A DNA stretch of 19,606 nucleotides, taken from contig JALSQH010000017.1 in assembly GCA_026985515.1 (NCBI GenBank), positions 1-19,606 of the forward strand, in the 5' to 3' direction. Position numbers and translations under genes: made by a program. The notes beneath the pieces are model-generated. The model made no database searches and had not been told where the DNA came from. It saw nothing but the letters and a program-made list of their open reading frames with translations. The number at the start of each line of letters is the position of its first letter. Position 1 is the stretch's first letter. Shown here piece after piece: positions 7,175 through 14,876 of the stretch. The DNA comes from a bacterium. GTDB lineage: Bacteria; JALSQH01.

Positions 7175-7822
7175 ATGAAGTTTTTTATTGATACAGCAGA
7201 TATCGAAGAAATCAAAAGCGCCCTTGAAATGGGTCTCGTTGATGGTGTTACCACCAATCCGACCCTTATATCCCGGACGGGGAAACCATTTAAAACAGTT
7301 GTTAAGGAGATCCTGGAAGTTGTTGATGGTCCCGTCAGTCTGGAAGTTGTCAGTCTGGATGCAGAGGGAATGGTGAAAGAGGCGAGGGAACTGGCAAAGT
7401 TAGGTGAAAATGTTGTGATCAAGATTCCCATGACCATCGAAGGTATGAAGGCTGTGAAAATACTTTCTCAGGAAGGAATAAAAACTAATGTTACCCTTGT
7501 ATTTTCGCCTCTTCAGGCTCTTCTTGCGGCAAAGGCTGGAGCTACATATGTGAGTCCATTTGTGGGAAGACTGGATGACATTTCTTCAGATGGAATGAAT
7601 CTGGTCTTTCAGATAATAGATATTTATGCAAATTACAATTTCGAAACAGAAATCATAGTGGCAAGTATACGACATCCTATGCATGTACTTGAAGCTGCTC
7701 TCCTGGGAGCTGACATTGCAACAATACCTTTTAAGGTGATAAAGCAACTTGCTTCCCATCCACTGACAGACCGTGGAATTGAAAAGTTTTTAGAAGACTG
7801 GAAGAAAGTTCCCAGGGAATAG
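7175..7822 (+). CDS. tal: Transaldolase, small (TalC/FSA-like) type
   Basis: This 215-residue class I aldolase belongs to the short transaldolase/fructose-6-phosphate aldolase family. It shows [13 protein letters not shown] at the start, [10 protein letters not shown] at 23-32, and the Schiff-base lysine K83 in [28 protein letters not shown] and the SPFVGRLDD phosphate-binding block at 137-145 follow. It would transfer dihydroxyacetone units between sugar phosphates in the non-oxidative pentose phosphate pathway, in the cytosol. Proteins of this size in genomes without a long transaldolase usually act as true transaldolases rather than as fructose-6-phosphate aldolases, which is an inference here. 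The start is fixed by a very strong Shine-Dalgarno (AAGGAGGTG). It is the last plus-strand gene of its operon and ends one base before the convergent rlmI-like gene, with no space for an ordinary hairpin terminator between them. Confidence 0.92.
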   Translation: MKFFIDTADIEEIKSALEMGLVDGVTTNPTLISRTGKPFKTVVKEILEVVDGPVSLEVVSLDAEGMVKEARELAKLGENVVIKIPMTIEGMKAVKILSQEGIKTNVTLVFSPLQALLAAKAGATYVSPFVGRLDDISSDGMNLVFQIIDIYANYNFETEIIVASIRHPMHVLEAALLGADIATIPFKVIKQLASHPLTDRGIEKFLEDWKKVPRE

Positions 7823-7823
7823 T

Positions 7824-9008
7824 TCAGAACACTTTTATGACCATGCCTTTTAAATATTCACCTTCCGGGTGATACAGGTTTATTGTGTGATCTGGCGGCT
7901 GTCCAAGACGTTTTATGATATAACCTTCCCTTGAAGTATCTTTTAGTGCAGAAAAAACTATTTTTTGAAACAGAGTTGCATCAACATGATTTGAACAGGA
8001 AAAGGTAAACAGAAGTCCCCCACTTTTTAATATCTTTATGGCATTCATGTTTATGTCTTTGTAGCCCCTTGTTGCGTTTTTTACACTGCTCAGGGTTTTG
8101 GCAAAGGCGGGTGGGTCAAGCACAACTACATCATACCTTTTACCACGGGAGAATTCATCACGAAGAAATTGAAAAACATCCGCTCTTATAAAATCATCCA
8201 ATACTGGCTCAAATCCATTGAGTTTATAATTTTCCATGGAAAGTTTTAGAGCTTCTCTGGATATCTCCACATTGGTTACCTTTGCACCCCTGAGAAGTGC
8301 AGGGATTGAAAATCCTCCAGTGTATGAAAAAGTGTTGAGAATCTTCATTTCCCTCTCTGCAATATCAAACAGAAATTTTCTGTTATCCCTCTGATCGAGG
8401 AAAAAGCCTGTTTTCTGTCCATTTATCAGGTCAGCATAGAATTTCCATTCCCACTCTTTAATGAGAACCCTCTCAGGTACTTCACCATATACAACTTCTT
8501 TTACAAGGGGTAGACCTTCCACTTTCCTGGTCTCAACGTCATTTTTCTCCAGTATGCCCCGGGGATTCAGAACATCTTTTAAAATCTGAATAATCTCATC
8601 TTTAAAATACTCCATCCCGGCCGATCTTATCTGGAAAACCACATAGCCATTGTAATAATCGATGATAAGACCTGGTAAAAAATCGCCTTCACTGTTAATA
8701 ACCCTGAAAGCATCTGTTACTTTCTGAAGAAATCTCTTTTTCCATTCAAAAGATCTTCTTATTCTCCCTTTTATTAAATCAGGGCCTGGAATTACTTTCT
8801 CTTCGAAGGAAATGACCCTGATTCTCAGGGACGATTTTTCACTTAAAAGACCCCATGCCAGGAAATTTTTTCCACTATCAACTACTCTTACGACAGGGGT
8901 ATCATTGTTTTTTTCAATCCTTGATATTGCACCGGAGAAGATCCATGGATGGTGGTTTTTTATGGATTTTTCTCTGCCCTTCCTGATGAAGGCGATGTTA
9001 TTCTTCAT
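7824..9008 (-). CDS. rlmI: RlmI-type class I rRNA large-subunit methyltransferase (PUA + Rossmann)
   Basis: This 394-residue protein has the RlmI/YccW layout. An N-terminal PUA-like domain covers about 1-75 (KGREKSIKNHHPWIFSGAI), followed by a central domain and a SAM-dependent Rossmann methyltransferase domain. Motifs are NGQKTGFFLDQRDNR at 196-210, ILNTFSYTGGFSI at 223-235 (SAM motif I), VTNVEIS at 244-250, VVVLDPPAFAK at 294-304, and FTFSCSN at 334-340 with the candidate catalytic Cys338. E. coli RlmI makes 5-methylcytosine at position 1962 of 23S rRNA. The exact target here is inferred from family membership. It overlaps the upstream panE-like gene by 11 bases. It is the last gene of the minus-strand operon and faces the transaldolase gene tail to tail. 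Confidence 0.88.
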   Translation of the reverse strand: MKNNIAFIRKGREKSIKNHHPWIFSGAISRIEKNNDTPVVRVVDSGKNFLAWGLLSEKSSLRIRVISFEEKVIPGPDLIKGRIRRSFEWKKRFLQKVTDAFRVINSEGDFLPGLIIDYYNGYVVFQIRSAGMEYFKDEIIQILKDVLNPRGILEKNDVETRKVEGLPLVKEVVYGEVPERVLIKEWEWKFYADLINGQKTGFFLDQRDNRKFLFDIAEREMKILNTFSYTGGFSIPALLRGAKVTNVEISREALKLSMENYKLNGFEPVLDDFIRADVFQFLRDEFSRGKRYDVVVLDPPAFAKTLSSVKNATRGYKDINMNAIKILKSGGLLFTFSCSNHVDATLFQKIVFSALKDTSREGYIIKRLGQPPDHTINLYHPEGEYLKGMVIKVF

Positions 9009-9936
9009 GTTTTTTTTCCAGAAACTTTATCATGGCAGTTATAAGGTCATTAACAGGAGTGGGAATTCCCAGTTCCTTTCCGTATCGGGAAATTGCACCA
9101 TTAAGAGCATCAATTTCCGTTTTTCCCCGCTGATGAAGGTCGTGGTACATTGATGGAAAGTGATCATAGGTGGGAGGTATGAGTTTTTCAATGAAATGCT
9201 TGAAGTAATCTTCCGGTTCCTCGATAAGAAACTTCACACCCAGTTTTTTCCCGACACTGTAAGTCTCTTTGATTATTTCAAGCATAGAATCTCTGAGTGG
9301 TTTAAAATCTGCCATTTTTCCATAGTTTGAAGAAAGAATGGCTCCCAGGGGATTCAGGGCATTATTATAAAGCACCTTTGCCCAGAGGTAGGAGCGAATA
9401 TTTTTTTCATATCTGAAAGGCAACCCACACCTTTTGAACACATCAACAAGTTTAATTGCAAAGTTTTCTGTTTCCCTTCCTCCAAATGCGGGACCGATGA
9501 GGGTATCATCTGCGATAACTGTGATTTTGACGTGTCCCGGTTCAACAATTTCAGCACCATATATTACTCTGCCTCCTATGATTCTATCCTCCGGAAAAAA
9601 TTCAGCTATTGTTTCCCAGTTACCAAGACCATTCTGAAGAGAAACTACCCATTTCTCCCCAAATCTCTCTGAAAGTAATTTTGCCATCGTTCGAGTATCA
9701 TATGACTTTACTGTAAAGAGTACAACATCAATGTCCGGTAAATCATTTACAGAATCAAAGGCTTTTAAATTTTCTAAATGATGTTCCCCCCAGATTCCAC
9801 TGATATGTAGTCCCTTTTTCTGCATAGCTTCGAGATGTTTTCCCCTCCCGAGAAAATACACTTCTTCGCCGCACCTGTGCAGGAAACCTCCGATGCTTGA
9901 TCCAATTGCTCCACTTCCGGCAATGAGGAATTTCAT
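8998..9936 (-). CDS. panE: PanE-like 2-dehydropantoate 2-reductase
   Basis: This 312-residue NAD(P)-dependent reductase has an N-terminal Rossmann fold (MKFLIAGSGAIGSSIGGFL, with G7-x-G-x-x-G12). It also has FTVKSYDT near 74-81 and VSLQNGLGN near 98-106. The conserved helix with K187 (WAKVLYNNALNPLGA, catalytic lysine in the family) and SMYHDLHQRGKTEIDALNG complete the signature. PanE reduces ketopantoate to pantoate for coenzyme A synthesis. The family includes paralogues with other 2-oxo-acid substrates, so the specific reaction is probable rather than certain. I chose the ATG at 9936, seven bases after the phosphoglycerate mutase stop, because it starts directly at the Rossmann strand. An in-frame TTG at 9954 adds only six residues. 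No strong Shine-Dalgarno is visible, so translation may depend on coupling. The 3' end overlaps the rlmI-like gene by 11 bases. Confidence 0.85.
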   Translation of the reverse strand: MKFLIAGSGAIGSSIGGFLHRCGEEVYFLGRGKHLEAMQKKGLHISGIWGEHHLENLKAFDSVNDLPDIDVVLFTVKSYDTRTMAKLLSERFGEKWVVSLQNGLGNWETIAEFFPEDRIIGGRVIYGAEIVEPGHVKITVIADDTLIGPAFGGRETENFAIKLVDVFKRCGLPFRYEKNIRSYLWAKVLYNNALNPLGAILSSNYGKMADFKPLRDSMLEIIKETYSVGKKLGVKFLIEEPEDYFKHFIEKLIPPTYDHFPSMYHDLHQRGKTEIDALNGAISRYGKELGIPTPVNDLITAMIKFLEKKHEE

Positions 9937-9943
9937 AATACTG

Positions 9944-11158
9944 TCAGGCACCAAACTTTTTGAATTTTAAAGCATGAGCCATTAACTGCGGCATCAATTC
10001 GGTACCCCTGAACATCCCCAGACTTCCTTTGAGAGCCTCTTTCTCAGTGAACCTTTTTGCATCATCTTTTCTCACATATGGAGAATGGATAAGTACAGGC
10101 ACCGGATGCCAGCTGTGGTTTTTGAGGGGGACAGGGGTGGAATGATCTCCGGTTATTGCAAGCACATCGGGGGACAGGGCGAGTATCTCCGGCAGTACTT
10201 CATCAAAAGATTCTATATGATGCACCTTTGCATCAAAATTTCCATCTTCTCCATAGCTGTCGGTCTTCTTGATATGGAGGAAAATAAACTCATATTCATT
10301 CCACTTTTTCTTTAAAAGCTCTATCTTTTCCTTCAATAATTCTCCTTCACCATCAATGCCAAGAATTTCCATCCCCACAAGTTTTGCCACGCCTCTGTAC
10401 ATTGGGTAAGAGGCTATGGCACCAGCTTTCAATTTAAAAATTTCCTCAAAGGAGGGTACAGGGGGCAACTTATCAAAACCTCTCAGAAGAAGAAAATTTG
10501 CAGGGTGTTCATCAGCAAGTATTTTCGCAGCCTTTTCAATGAATTTTTTCACCACCTCAGCCGTCCTCTGTGATTTTTCATCCTCTCCCACAGGTTCAAG
10601 TGGGGGTTTACCTGTCAATTGCGGGTCTGTATCTGACACCCTTCCACCCAGATCTTCTCCCCTCAAAACGAGGGCGAATCTATGCTCAGCTTCCGTTTTA
10701 AGAAAAACCTCAACTCCGTCAATTTCCTTTATTTCTTTTGAGAGTTTCTCAATTAATTTTCTATTCAGATCAGTTGGTATTCTTCCGGCCCTTCTATCGA
10801 TCACCTTTCCATCGCTATCTATTGTTGCAAAATTTCCCCTTGCAGCCACATCCCTTTCTGTCAGTTCCATTCCAAGTCCAAGGGCAGATAGAACACCCCT
10901 TCCCACTTCATACTTCAGTGGATCATAACCGAAGAGAGAGAGGTGACCCGGACCGCTGCCTGGAGTTATCCCTCTTCCCACGGGAAAGTGGAGGCCAAGA
11001 GTTGATTCACTGGCAAGTTTGTCCAGATTTGGTGTTCTGGCAGCTTCCAGAGGAGTTACTCCATTAACTGGAAGATCTCCTATGCCATCCAGAACAATAA
11101 GGAGAATTTTCTTATCATTTTTAACAGAAATTCTCCTGTAAAGGTCAAATAACTCCAT
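9944..11158 (-). CDS. apgM: Archaeal-type cofactor-independent phosphoglycerate mutase
   Basis: This 404-residue alkaline-phosphatase-superfamily enzyme interconverts 3- and 2-phosphoglycerate in glycolysis and gluconeogenesis. Evidence includes the metal-binding D24 in IVLDGIGDLP, TPLEAARTPNLDKLA at 35-49, and the nucleophile S68 in TPGSGPGHLSLFGYDP. It also has VSDTDPQ, YPMYRGVAKLVGM and the C-terminal metal site ITGDHSTPV...HSWHPVP. The roughly 400-residue length and these motifs are those of the ApgM family first known from archaea, not of the ~510-residue bacterial GpmI. ApgM is also found in many thermophilic and anaerobic bacteria. The start is supported by AGGAGG six to seven bases before the ATG, and the gene follows the DtxR-family regulator by nine bases. 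With transaldolase and the PEP-node regulator nearby, the window holds several central-carbon genes, though in separate operons. Confidence 0.92.
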   Translation of the reverse strand: MELFDLYRRISVKNDKKILLIVLDGIGDLPVNGVTPLEAARTPNLDKLASESTLGLHFPVGRGITPGSGPGHLSLFGYDPLKYEVGRGVLSALGLGMELTERDVAARGNFATIDSDGKVIDRRAGRIPTDLNRKLIEKLSKEIKEIDGVEVFLKTEAEHRFALVLRGEDLGGRVSDTDPQLTGKPPLEPVGEDEKSQRTAEVVKKFIEKAAKILADEHPANFLLLRGFDKLPPVPSFEEIFKLKAGAIASYPMYRGVAKLVGMEILGIDGEGELLKEKIELLKKKWNEYEFIFLHIKKTDSYGEDGNFDAKVHHIESFDEVLPEILALSPDVLAITGDHSTPVPLKNHSWHPVPVLIHSPYVRKDDAKRFTEKEALKGSLGMFRGTELMPQLMAHALKFKKFGA

Positions 11159-11167
11159 TTTCTCCTC

Positions 11168-11659
11168 CTAATCTACTTTTCCTTTGCCACATTCCTCTGG
11201 CCGTTTGCCGGTATACAGGTAATATTTAAAGCTTTTCAGCCAGAAGGGTATCTCATTGGGACATCCTTTTATGAAATTTATGAATGCCAGAAATCTGTCC
11301 ACTGCGTCAGAGGTGAGGTGATGCTCGATTGCACAGGCATTCTCCTCAGCCTCTTTTTCAGGAAGATCAAGTACTTCAATAAAGAACTCTTTGAGAATAA
11401 GATGCCTTCTGTAAACTTCGCTGGCTATTTTTTTCCCTTCTTCAGTTAGTTCAACATAACCATACCGTTCATGAGAGACGTAACCCTTTTTTTCCAGTAT
11501 CTTTAACGCTCCCACTACCGAAGCAGTACGCACCTTAAGATGTTCCGCGATATCCTTTACTCTGGCAATTTTTTTCTCTTTTGAAATTATCAGAATAGCC
11601 TCCAGATAATCTTCGAGACTCGGTGTGAGGTTGTTGCTTATTGATCCGGTTTTCCTCAT
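11168..11659 (-). CDS. DtxR-family metal-dependent transcriptional regulator
   Basis: This 163-residue protein has the two-domain MntR/DtxR layout without the SH3-like third domain. A winged helix-turn-helix spans about 12-80 (ARVKDIAEHLKVRTASVVGALKILEKKGYV, ending ELTEEGKKIA), and a dimerisation and metal-binding domain follows. Candidate ligands are D17 and E20 (LEDYLE, equivalents of D8 and E11 in Bacillus MntR), H86 (RRH), and C109-x-x-E112-H113. The Cys in that last motif resembles iron-responsive DtxR/IdeR rather than MntR, where Glu stands there, so metal choice is uncertain. It would repress iron or manganese uptake genes, or its own operon, when metal is bound. A promoter just upstream would give a message with almost no leader. 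It is followed after nine bases by apgM. A short tail with C133 and C157 may be disordered. Confidence 0.87.
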   Translation of the reverse strand: MRKTGSISNNLTPSLEDYLEAILIISKEKKIARVKDIAEHLKVRTASVVGALKILEKKGYVSHERYGYVELTEEGKKIASEVYRRHLILKEFFIEVLDLPEKEAEENACAIEHHLTSDAVDRFLAFINFIKGCPNEIPFWLKSFKYYLYTGKRPEECGKGKVD

Positions 11660-11667
11660 TACTTATA

Positions 11668-11695
11668 ATTATAGAAATGGTGAATCAATATTCAA
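11668..11695 (-). promoter_or_regulatory. Sigma-70-like promoter for the dtxR-family/apgM operon
   Basis: On the minus strand TTGAAT (11695-11690) and a perfect TATAAT (11673-11668) are 16 bases apart. The -35 overlaps the stop codon of the upstream TetR gene. The expected start site (about 11662-11659) falls at or within three bases of the ATG at 11659, and no Shine-Dalgarno lies in between. A 10-base palindrome TATAATTATA (11664-11673) overlaps the -10 and could be an operator. Confidence 0.55.
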
Positions 11696-12309
11696 CAATT
11701 TCTCTTCAGGAAACCCTCTTTGAGAATCTTTGCTATGTATTTGATGGTTTGCTCATGGGGATACCCGAGATGAAATCTTCCTCCGTACAGATCCTCTGTA
11801 ATAAAGTAATTGAAATAAACCTGAACGATCAACCTCATTATGAAAAAGATATCTATATCTTCCCGAACTTTTCCCTCAAATCTTGGTTTTATGGTGGATA
11901 TAAATTTGTCATATAGTTCCTGAGAAAAGAAGTTAACAGCCATGGAGGCATGTTTACCGCTGAACTCAAGGGCATCAATGGTTAGCAGGATGAAATAACT
12001 TCTGTTATCTCTGTAAACTTTTTCTATGATTTCTCCCAGTTTTTCTATGTTATCAGGAAAAATCTCCTCATCAAAAAATGCAAAAATCAGTGGAGCAAAC
12101 CTTGTCAGATGATTGGGTTCAGTGAGGAGAGTGTAAAAAATTTCATATTTGTTGCGAAAATAGTAGTAGATATTACTCAATCCGACTCCAGATTCCTCTG
12201 ATATTTGCCTCATGGTTGTATTCTTGTATCCCTGCTGCATAAACAGATGCTCAGCTGCTCGCAAAATTCTTTCCCTGGGATTTATCTTTCCGGACGGTTT
12301 CCTTCCCAT
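11692..12309 (-). CDS. TetR-family transcriptional regulator
   Basis: This 205-residue protein begins with a standard TetR DNA-binding domain: INPRERILRAAEHLFMQQGY, then TTMRQISEESGVGLSNIYYYFRNKYEIF with the recognition helix near residues 40-46. The C-terminal ligand-binding region is all-helical, rich in Phe, Tyr and Ile, and not recognisable to a subfamily. I chose the ATG at 12309 (MGRKPSG...), four bases after the stop of the lipoprotein gene, with AGGTAAG as ribosome site inside that gene's last codons. A longer frame from 12363 would overlap the lipoprotein gene by 50 bases. The near-fusion suggests it responds to the same signal that the lipoprotein serves, or controls the joint promoter. 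The ligand is unknown. Its 3' end also carries the -35 of the next operon. Confidence 0.87.
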   Translation of the reverse strand: MGRKPSGKINPRERILRAAEHLFMQQGYKNTTMRQISEESGVGLSNIYYYFRNKYEIFYTLLTEPNHLTRFAPLIFAFFDEEIFPDNIEKLGEIIEKVYRDNRSYFILLTIDALEFSGKHASMAVNFFSQELYDKFISTIKPRFEGKVREDIDIFFIMRLIVQVYFNYFITEDLYGGRFHLGYPHEQTIKYIAKILKEGFLKRNC

Positions 12310-12313
12310 TTTC

Positions 12314-14101
12314 TTACCTGTAAATGTAATTCCCGAGGTTAAATTTCTCATAAAAATAACCAATCAGTGCATTAAAATCTCTTGCTGTTGCAGGAGAAAA
12401 TTCATCAGGATAATCTGTGGTCCCATAATAATCTTCAAGGTTAAGAATATCATTTATGGCTTTTTTATCATTTGCAAAATCAAGATAAAGAAGACCATTA
12501 AAAGATGCATTATTATTTCTGAAAGAGATGTAGGGAAGAGGGGTTGCAAGGGTATCTTTAAGTATCCTTTTTATTCCATATCCTCTGTAAAGCTCTTCGT
12601 GGTACACGCCGGCAGTGAAATGGTCAACATCTTCAGGTGGAATATCTTTCGGGAGAATAATCCCGTAAGGTCCATTTAATGGATATTGAGATAAAACTCC
12701 CGGTTCATATGGAACAGTTGTATCCCATTCAAGGAAAAAGAGATTTTCATCGGAGTTGTATGGATCTTTTCTCCATGGAGGGAGAAGAACTCTGAAAGAA
12801 ACAGGATTTGCAAAGAAGGTTCTGAGATCAAGATTAATTACATCAGGTATAAATCCAGTCAATAATCCATATATGGTACCGGGATAGAGAGTTCCAATTG
12901 AAAGGAATTTTTTCACCATGTCGGGTAATTCAACTATTTTTGTTTTTGCTACAAAATCGAGAAGCGACGAAACAATATCAGCCAGAACAGGGAAAATATC
13001 TCCATTTAAACTTAATCTCTCAGGTGTATGGGTAGTAAGGTGAGAATAAATTCTCTTCAGGGCTGAAATTCCATTTTCATCTAAAAAGAGATTTACGGAA
13101 GCTGTTGTATTGTTTACATACAACCTGTTGTAAAGAACAACATCATACTTTATGCTGGTAAACATATTTTTGAAATTTTGATCTCCTGTAATTTTTGAAA
13201 ATTCCTCACCTCTTTTCTGATCAAGAACAATCACCACCTGATCATCAGAGAGAGGCTCAGCAAGCCCTGTCTCGATAAGTTTCATGAGATCTTTATATGC
13301 TTCCGTCAAACCTGTCAAAGGATATGTGTAAAATTCCTTTCCATCAGGAGTTCCATCTTGATCAAGATCCCATTCACTTAAATGAAGAAATTTCAGCTCC
13401 GGGTCATTGAGTTGCTGGACAATAATATTCATCAGAATCAGAGGAGTCGGTACAGGTTCTCCATTTATTCTTTTGTCCTTCAGATGAACATACTGAGTAT
13501 AAATACCATAAATGTCCAGATCAAGCTCCTGAGAAAGTATAAATTTAACGGTAGAGAGAAAAATTTTGCTTAAAATACTCAAAAAGTAGATATCAGTTCT
13601 ATCAATTTTTCCACCCAGTTCCATAACCTTCTGCATATTCCAGAGCACTGGAAGAGTCTTGATCCTGAGATCTCCACCTCTTTCTTTGGCGATATCCAGT
13701 AATCTGTCCATTTCCTCCCATCTTACCAAAAACCCGCTCATGATTTTCTTTGCCACTTCAAGAATATCTTCCTTTTCTGTTCTGGTACCCATAATATCAA
13801 AGCTTCCATGAGGAATCCCCTTTGATCTGTTAATCCCTGACACAGAAGCAAGATAATCAGCAAAATCAAGGGTCAGAGAAAGAAAGTGGGAAATTGCACT
13901 TCCTGTCAGTGCTTCACCATTTTCCGGATTTTCTTTTAATGCCTTGTCGTAATATTGGGCTGCAAGATCATAACTACCTTTCTCGAGATAACCCTTTGCT
14001 ATTTGAGTATAACTTTTCTTCTCCTCGCTTTTTCCTTTGCACCCGGATATTAATAGAGAAAACAAAAGAATTACCGCAAGAGAAACTTTCAATTCCTTCA
14101 T
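12314..14101 (-). CDS. Lipoprotein with N-terminal TPR, function unknown
   Basis: This 595-residue protein starts with a lipoprotein signal peptide (SLAVILLFSLLISGC, lipidated C21; residue +2 is Lys, not the Asp that would retain it at the inner membrane). Residues about 31-65 form a TPR unit (YTQIAKGYLEKGSYDLAAQYY then ALKENPENGEAL). The remaining 500 residues are mostly helical in appearance with no catalytic motif I can identify. D245-L-D-Q-D-G-T-P-D253 resembles a calcium-binding DxDxDGxxD loop. The C-terminal part is rich in Tyr, Pro and Asn. It is the first gene of a minus-strand operon, with a good promoter and ribosome site (AGAGGTAAG), and is followed after four bases by the TetR gene. 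I do not recognise it beyond lipoprotein plus TPR. An envelope-assembly or scaffold role is a guess from the TPR only. Confidence 0.85.
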   Translation of the reverse strand: MKELKVSLAVILLFSLLISGCKGKSEEKKSYTQIAKGYLEKGSYDLAAQYYDKALKENPENGEALTGSAISHFLSLTLDFADYLASVSGINRSKGIPHGSFDIMGTRTEKEDILEVAKKIMSGFLVRWEEMDRLLDIAKERGGDLRIKTLPVLWNMQKVMELGGKIDRTDIYFLSILSKIFLSTVKFILSQELDLDIYGIYTQYVHLKDKRINGEPVPTPLILMNIIVQQLNDPELKFLHLSEWDLDQDGTPDGKEFYTYPLTGLTEAYKDLMKLIETGLAEPLSDDQVVIVLDQKRGEEFSKITGDQNFKNMFTSIKYDVVLYNRLYVNNTTASVNLFLDENGISALKRIYSHLTTHTPERLSLNGDIFPVLADIVSSLLDFVAKTKIVELPDMVKKFLSIGTLYPGTIYGLLTGFIPDVINLDLRTFFANPVSFRVLLPPWRKDPYNSDENLFFLEWDTTVPYEPGVLSQYPLNGPYGIILPKDIPPEDVDHFTAGVYHEELYRGYGIKRILKDTLATPLPYISFRNNNASFNGLLYLDFANDKKAINDILNLEDYYGTTDYPDEFSPATARDFNALIGYFYEKFNLGNYIYR

Positions 14102-14126
14102 TACTACTTACCTCTTTTTTCTTCTA

Positions 14127-14155
14127 ATTCTAATGAATGTACTTCCTAAAATCAA
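14127..14155 (-). promoter_or_regulatory. Sigma-70 promoter of the lipoprotein-tetR operon
   Basis: On the minus strand TTGATT (14155-14150) and TAGAAT (14132-14127) are 17 bases apart. The start would be near 14120, leaving about 18 bases of leader that include the AGAGGTAAG ribosome site before the ATG at 14101. Confidence 0.5.
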
Positions 14156-14186
14156 GTTTACCAGCACATATCATTGTAAATTGCTC

Positions 14187-14214
14187 TTGACATCAGAGCT
14201 TCCTTTTATATAAT
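14187..14214 (+). promoter_or_regulatory. Consensus sigma-70 promoter of the initiator tRNA gene
   Basis: A perfect TTGACA (14187-14192) and a perfect TATAAT (14209-14214) are 16 bases apart. The expected start, about 14221, is at the first base of the mature tRNA, so almost no 5' leader would be made. It fits a highly expressed stable RNA. Confidence 0.85.
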
Positions 14215-14221
14215 GATTAGT

Positions 14222-14298
14222 AGCGGGGTAGGGCAGCCTGGTAGCCCGTCGGGCTCATAACCCGGAGGTCGGAGGTTCAAATCCTCCCCCCGCGACCA
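14222..14298 (+). tRNA. Initiator tRNA-fMet (anticodon CAT)
   Basis: This 77-base cloverleaf has an encoded CCA end. The acceptor arms are AGCGGGG and CCCCGCG with discriminator A; the D arm is GGGC-AGCCTGGTA-GCCC; the anticodon arm is TCGGG-CTCATAA-CCCGG; the variable loop is AGGTC; and the T arm is GGAGG-TTCAAAT-CCTCC. Initiator hallmarks are the three G:C pairs (GGG/CCC) under the anticodon loop, a purine-11:pyrimidine-24 pair in the D stem, and no Watson-Crick pair at 1:72. The 1:72 combination is A with G, not the usual C with A. T27-G43 is a wobble pair. A run of seven T bases (14299-14305) directly after CCA may help end transcription. It sits alone between two minus-strand operons under its own promoter. 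Confidence 0.95.
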
Positions 14299-14303
14299 TT
14301 TTT

Positions 14304-14876
14304 TTATTTGATTAAGTCTTTTTCCTGATCTATAAATTTCCTCAACATTCTGGAAAGTGTTACAAAGAGAGGAATTCCTGAGTCTCCCACTCTGTCTAAA
14401 AATTCATCAATCCAGGAAAGAATATGTTCTCTGAAGAAATATGTGAGATCCCGGGAATCCGGATAATTTTCAAGAAGGAAGGCGATAAATTCAAGTTCAA
14501 TTGGGAGTGAGTCCGGGAGACTGCTTTCCTCGGCTGGTTCGAGCTGGTATTTTGCATACATCTCGATAACATCTTCAGTGGTGGGACCCATTACCAGTCC
14601 ATTATTCCTGTAGACAGACTCATAGGGAGGTGCAATGGTGGTGGGAAATCCAGAAATAAAGAGATTTACAAAATCGGCTTCCACGTCCTGAAAATTTAGA
14701 GAATCTAACTGATCCATCCATCTTTCCATTTCATCCTTCAGTTCTTCCAGATCAATTAGTTCCTGAGCAAGTATTCTCATTTCTTCATATCTTTCCTTAT
14801 CTGGATAAGAAAAAGCCCGGGCAAACCAGAGGTAAGCCCGGGCACGAGATTCTCTGGATGGTTCTGTCTTTTTCAT
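14304..14876 (-). CDS. TorD/DmsD-family chaperone for the molybdoenzyme
   Basis: This 190-residue all-helical protein belongs to the TorD family of redox-enzyme maturation proteins. Motifs are RARAYLWFARAFSYP at 11-25, DFVNLFI at 68-74, PPYESVY at 83-89 (the family P-Y-x-S-V-Y block) and LPDSLPIELEFIAFLL at 120-135. Members bind the Tat signal peptide and help insert the molybdenum cofactor into the apo-catalytic subunit before export. It is the last gene of the four-gene reductase operon, overlapping the cytochrome b gene by four bases (ATGA). It is therefore very probably the dedicated chaperone of the PhsA/PsrA-like subunit encoded upstream. Its length is typical of the group. The stop lies five bases from the 3' end of the convergent tRNA gene. 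Confidence 0.88.
   Translation of the reverse strand: MKKTEPSRESRARAYLWFARAFSYPDKERYEEMRILAQELIDLEELKDEMERWMDQLDSLNFQDVEADFVNLFISGFPTTIAPPYESVYRNNGLVMGPTTEDVIEMYAKYQLEPAEESSLPDSLPIELEFIAFLLENYPDSRDLTYFFREHILSWIDEFLDRVGDSGIPLFVTLSRMLRKFIDQEKDLIK

Noticed and set aside
7800-7850. Bidirectional terminator between the convergent transaldolase and rlmI-like genes
   Set aside because: The genes are one base apart and I see no GC-rich hairpin followed by a T run on either side.
10416-10928. Long open frame (170 codons) on the plus strand inside the phosphoglycerate mutase gene
   Set aside because: The opposite strand encodes conserved ApgM blocks across the same bases, and the Ser/Pro-rich product looks like a reverse-strand artefact.
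12309-12363. Upstream start for the TetR gene at 12363
   Set aside because: It would overlap the lipoprotein gene by 50 bases and add residues not typical of TetR N-termini; the ATG at 12309 has a ribosome site and a typical MGRKP start.
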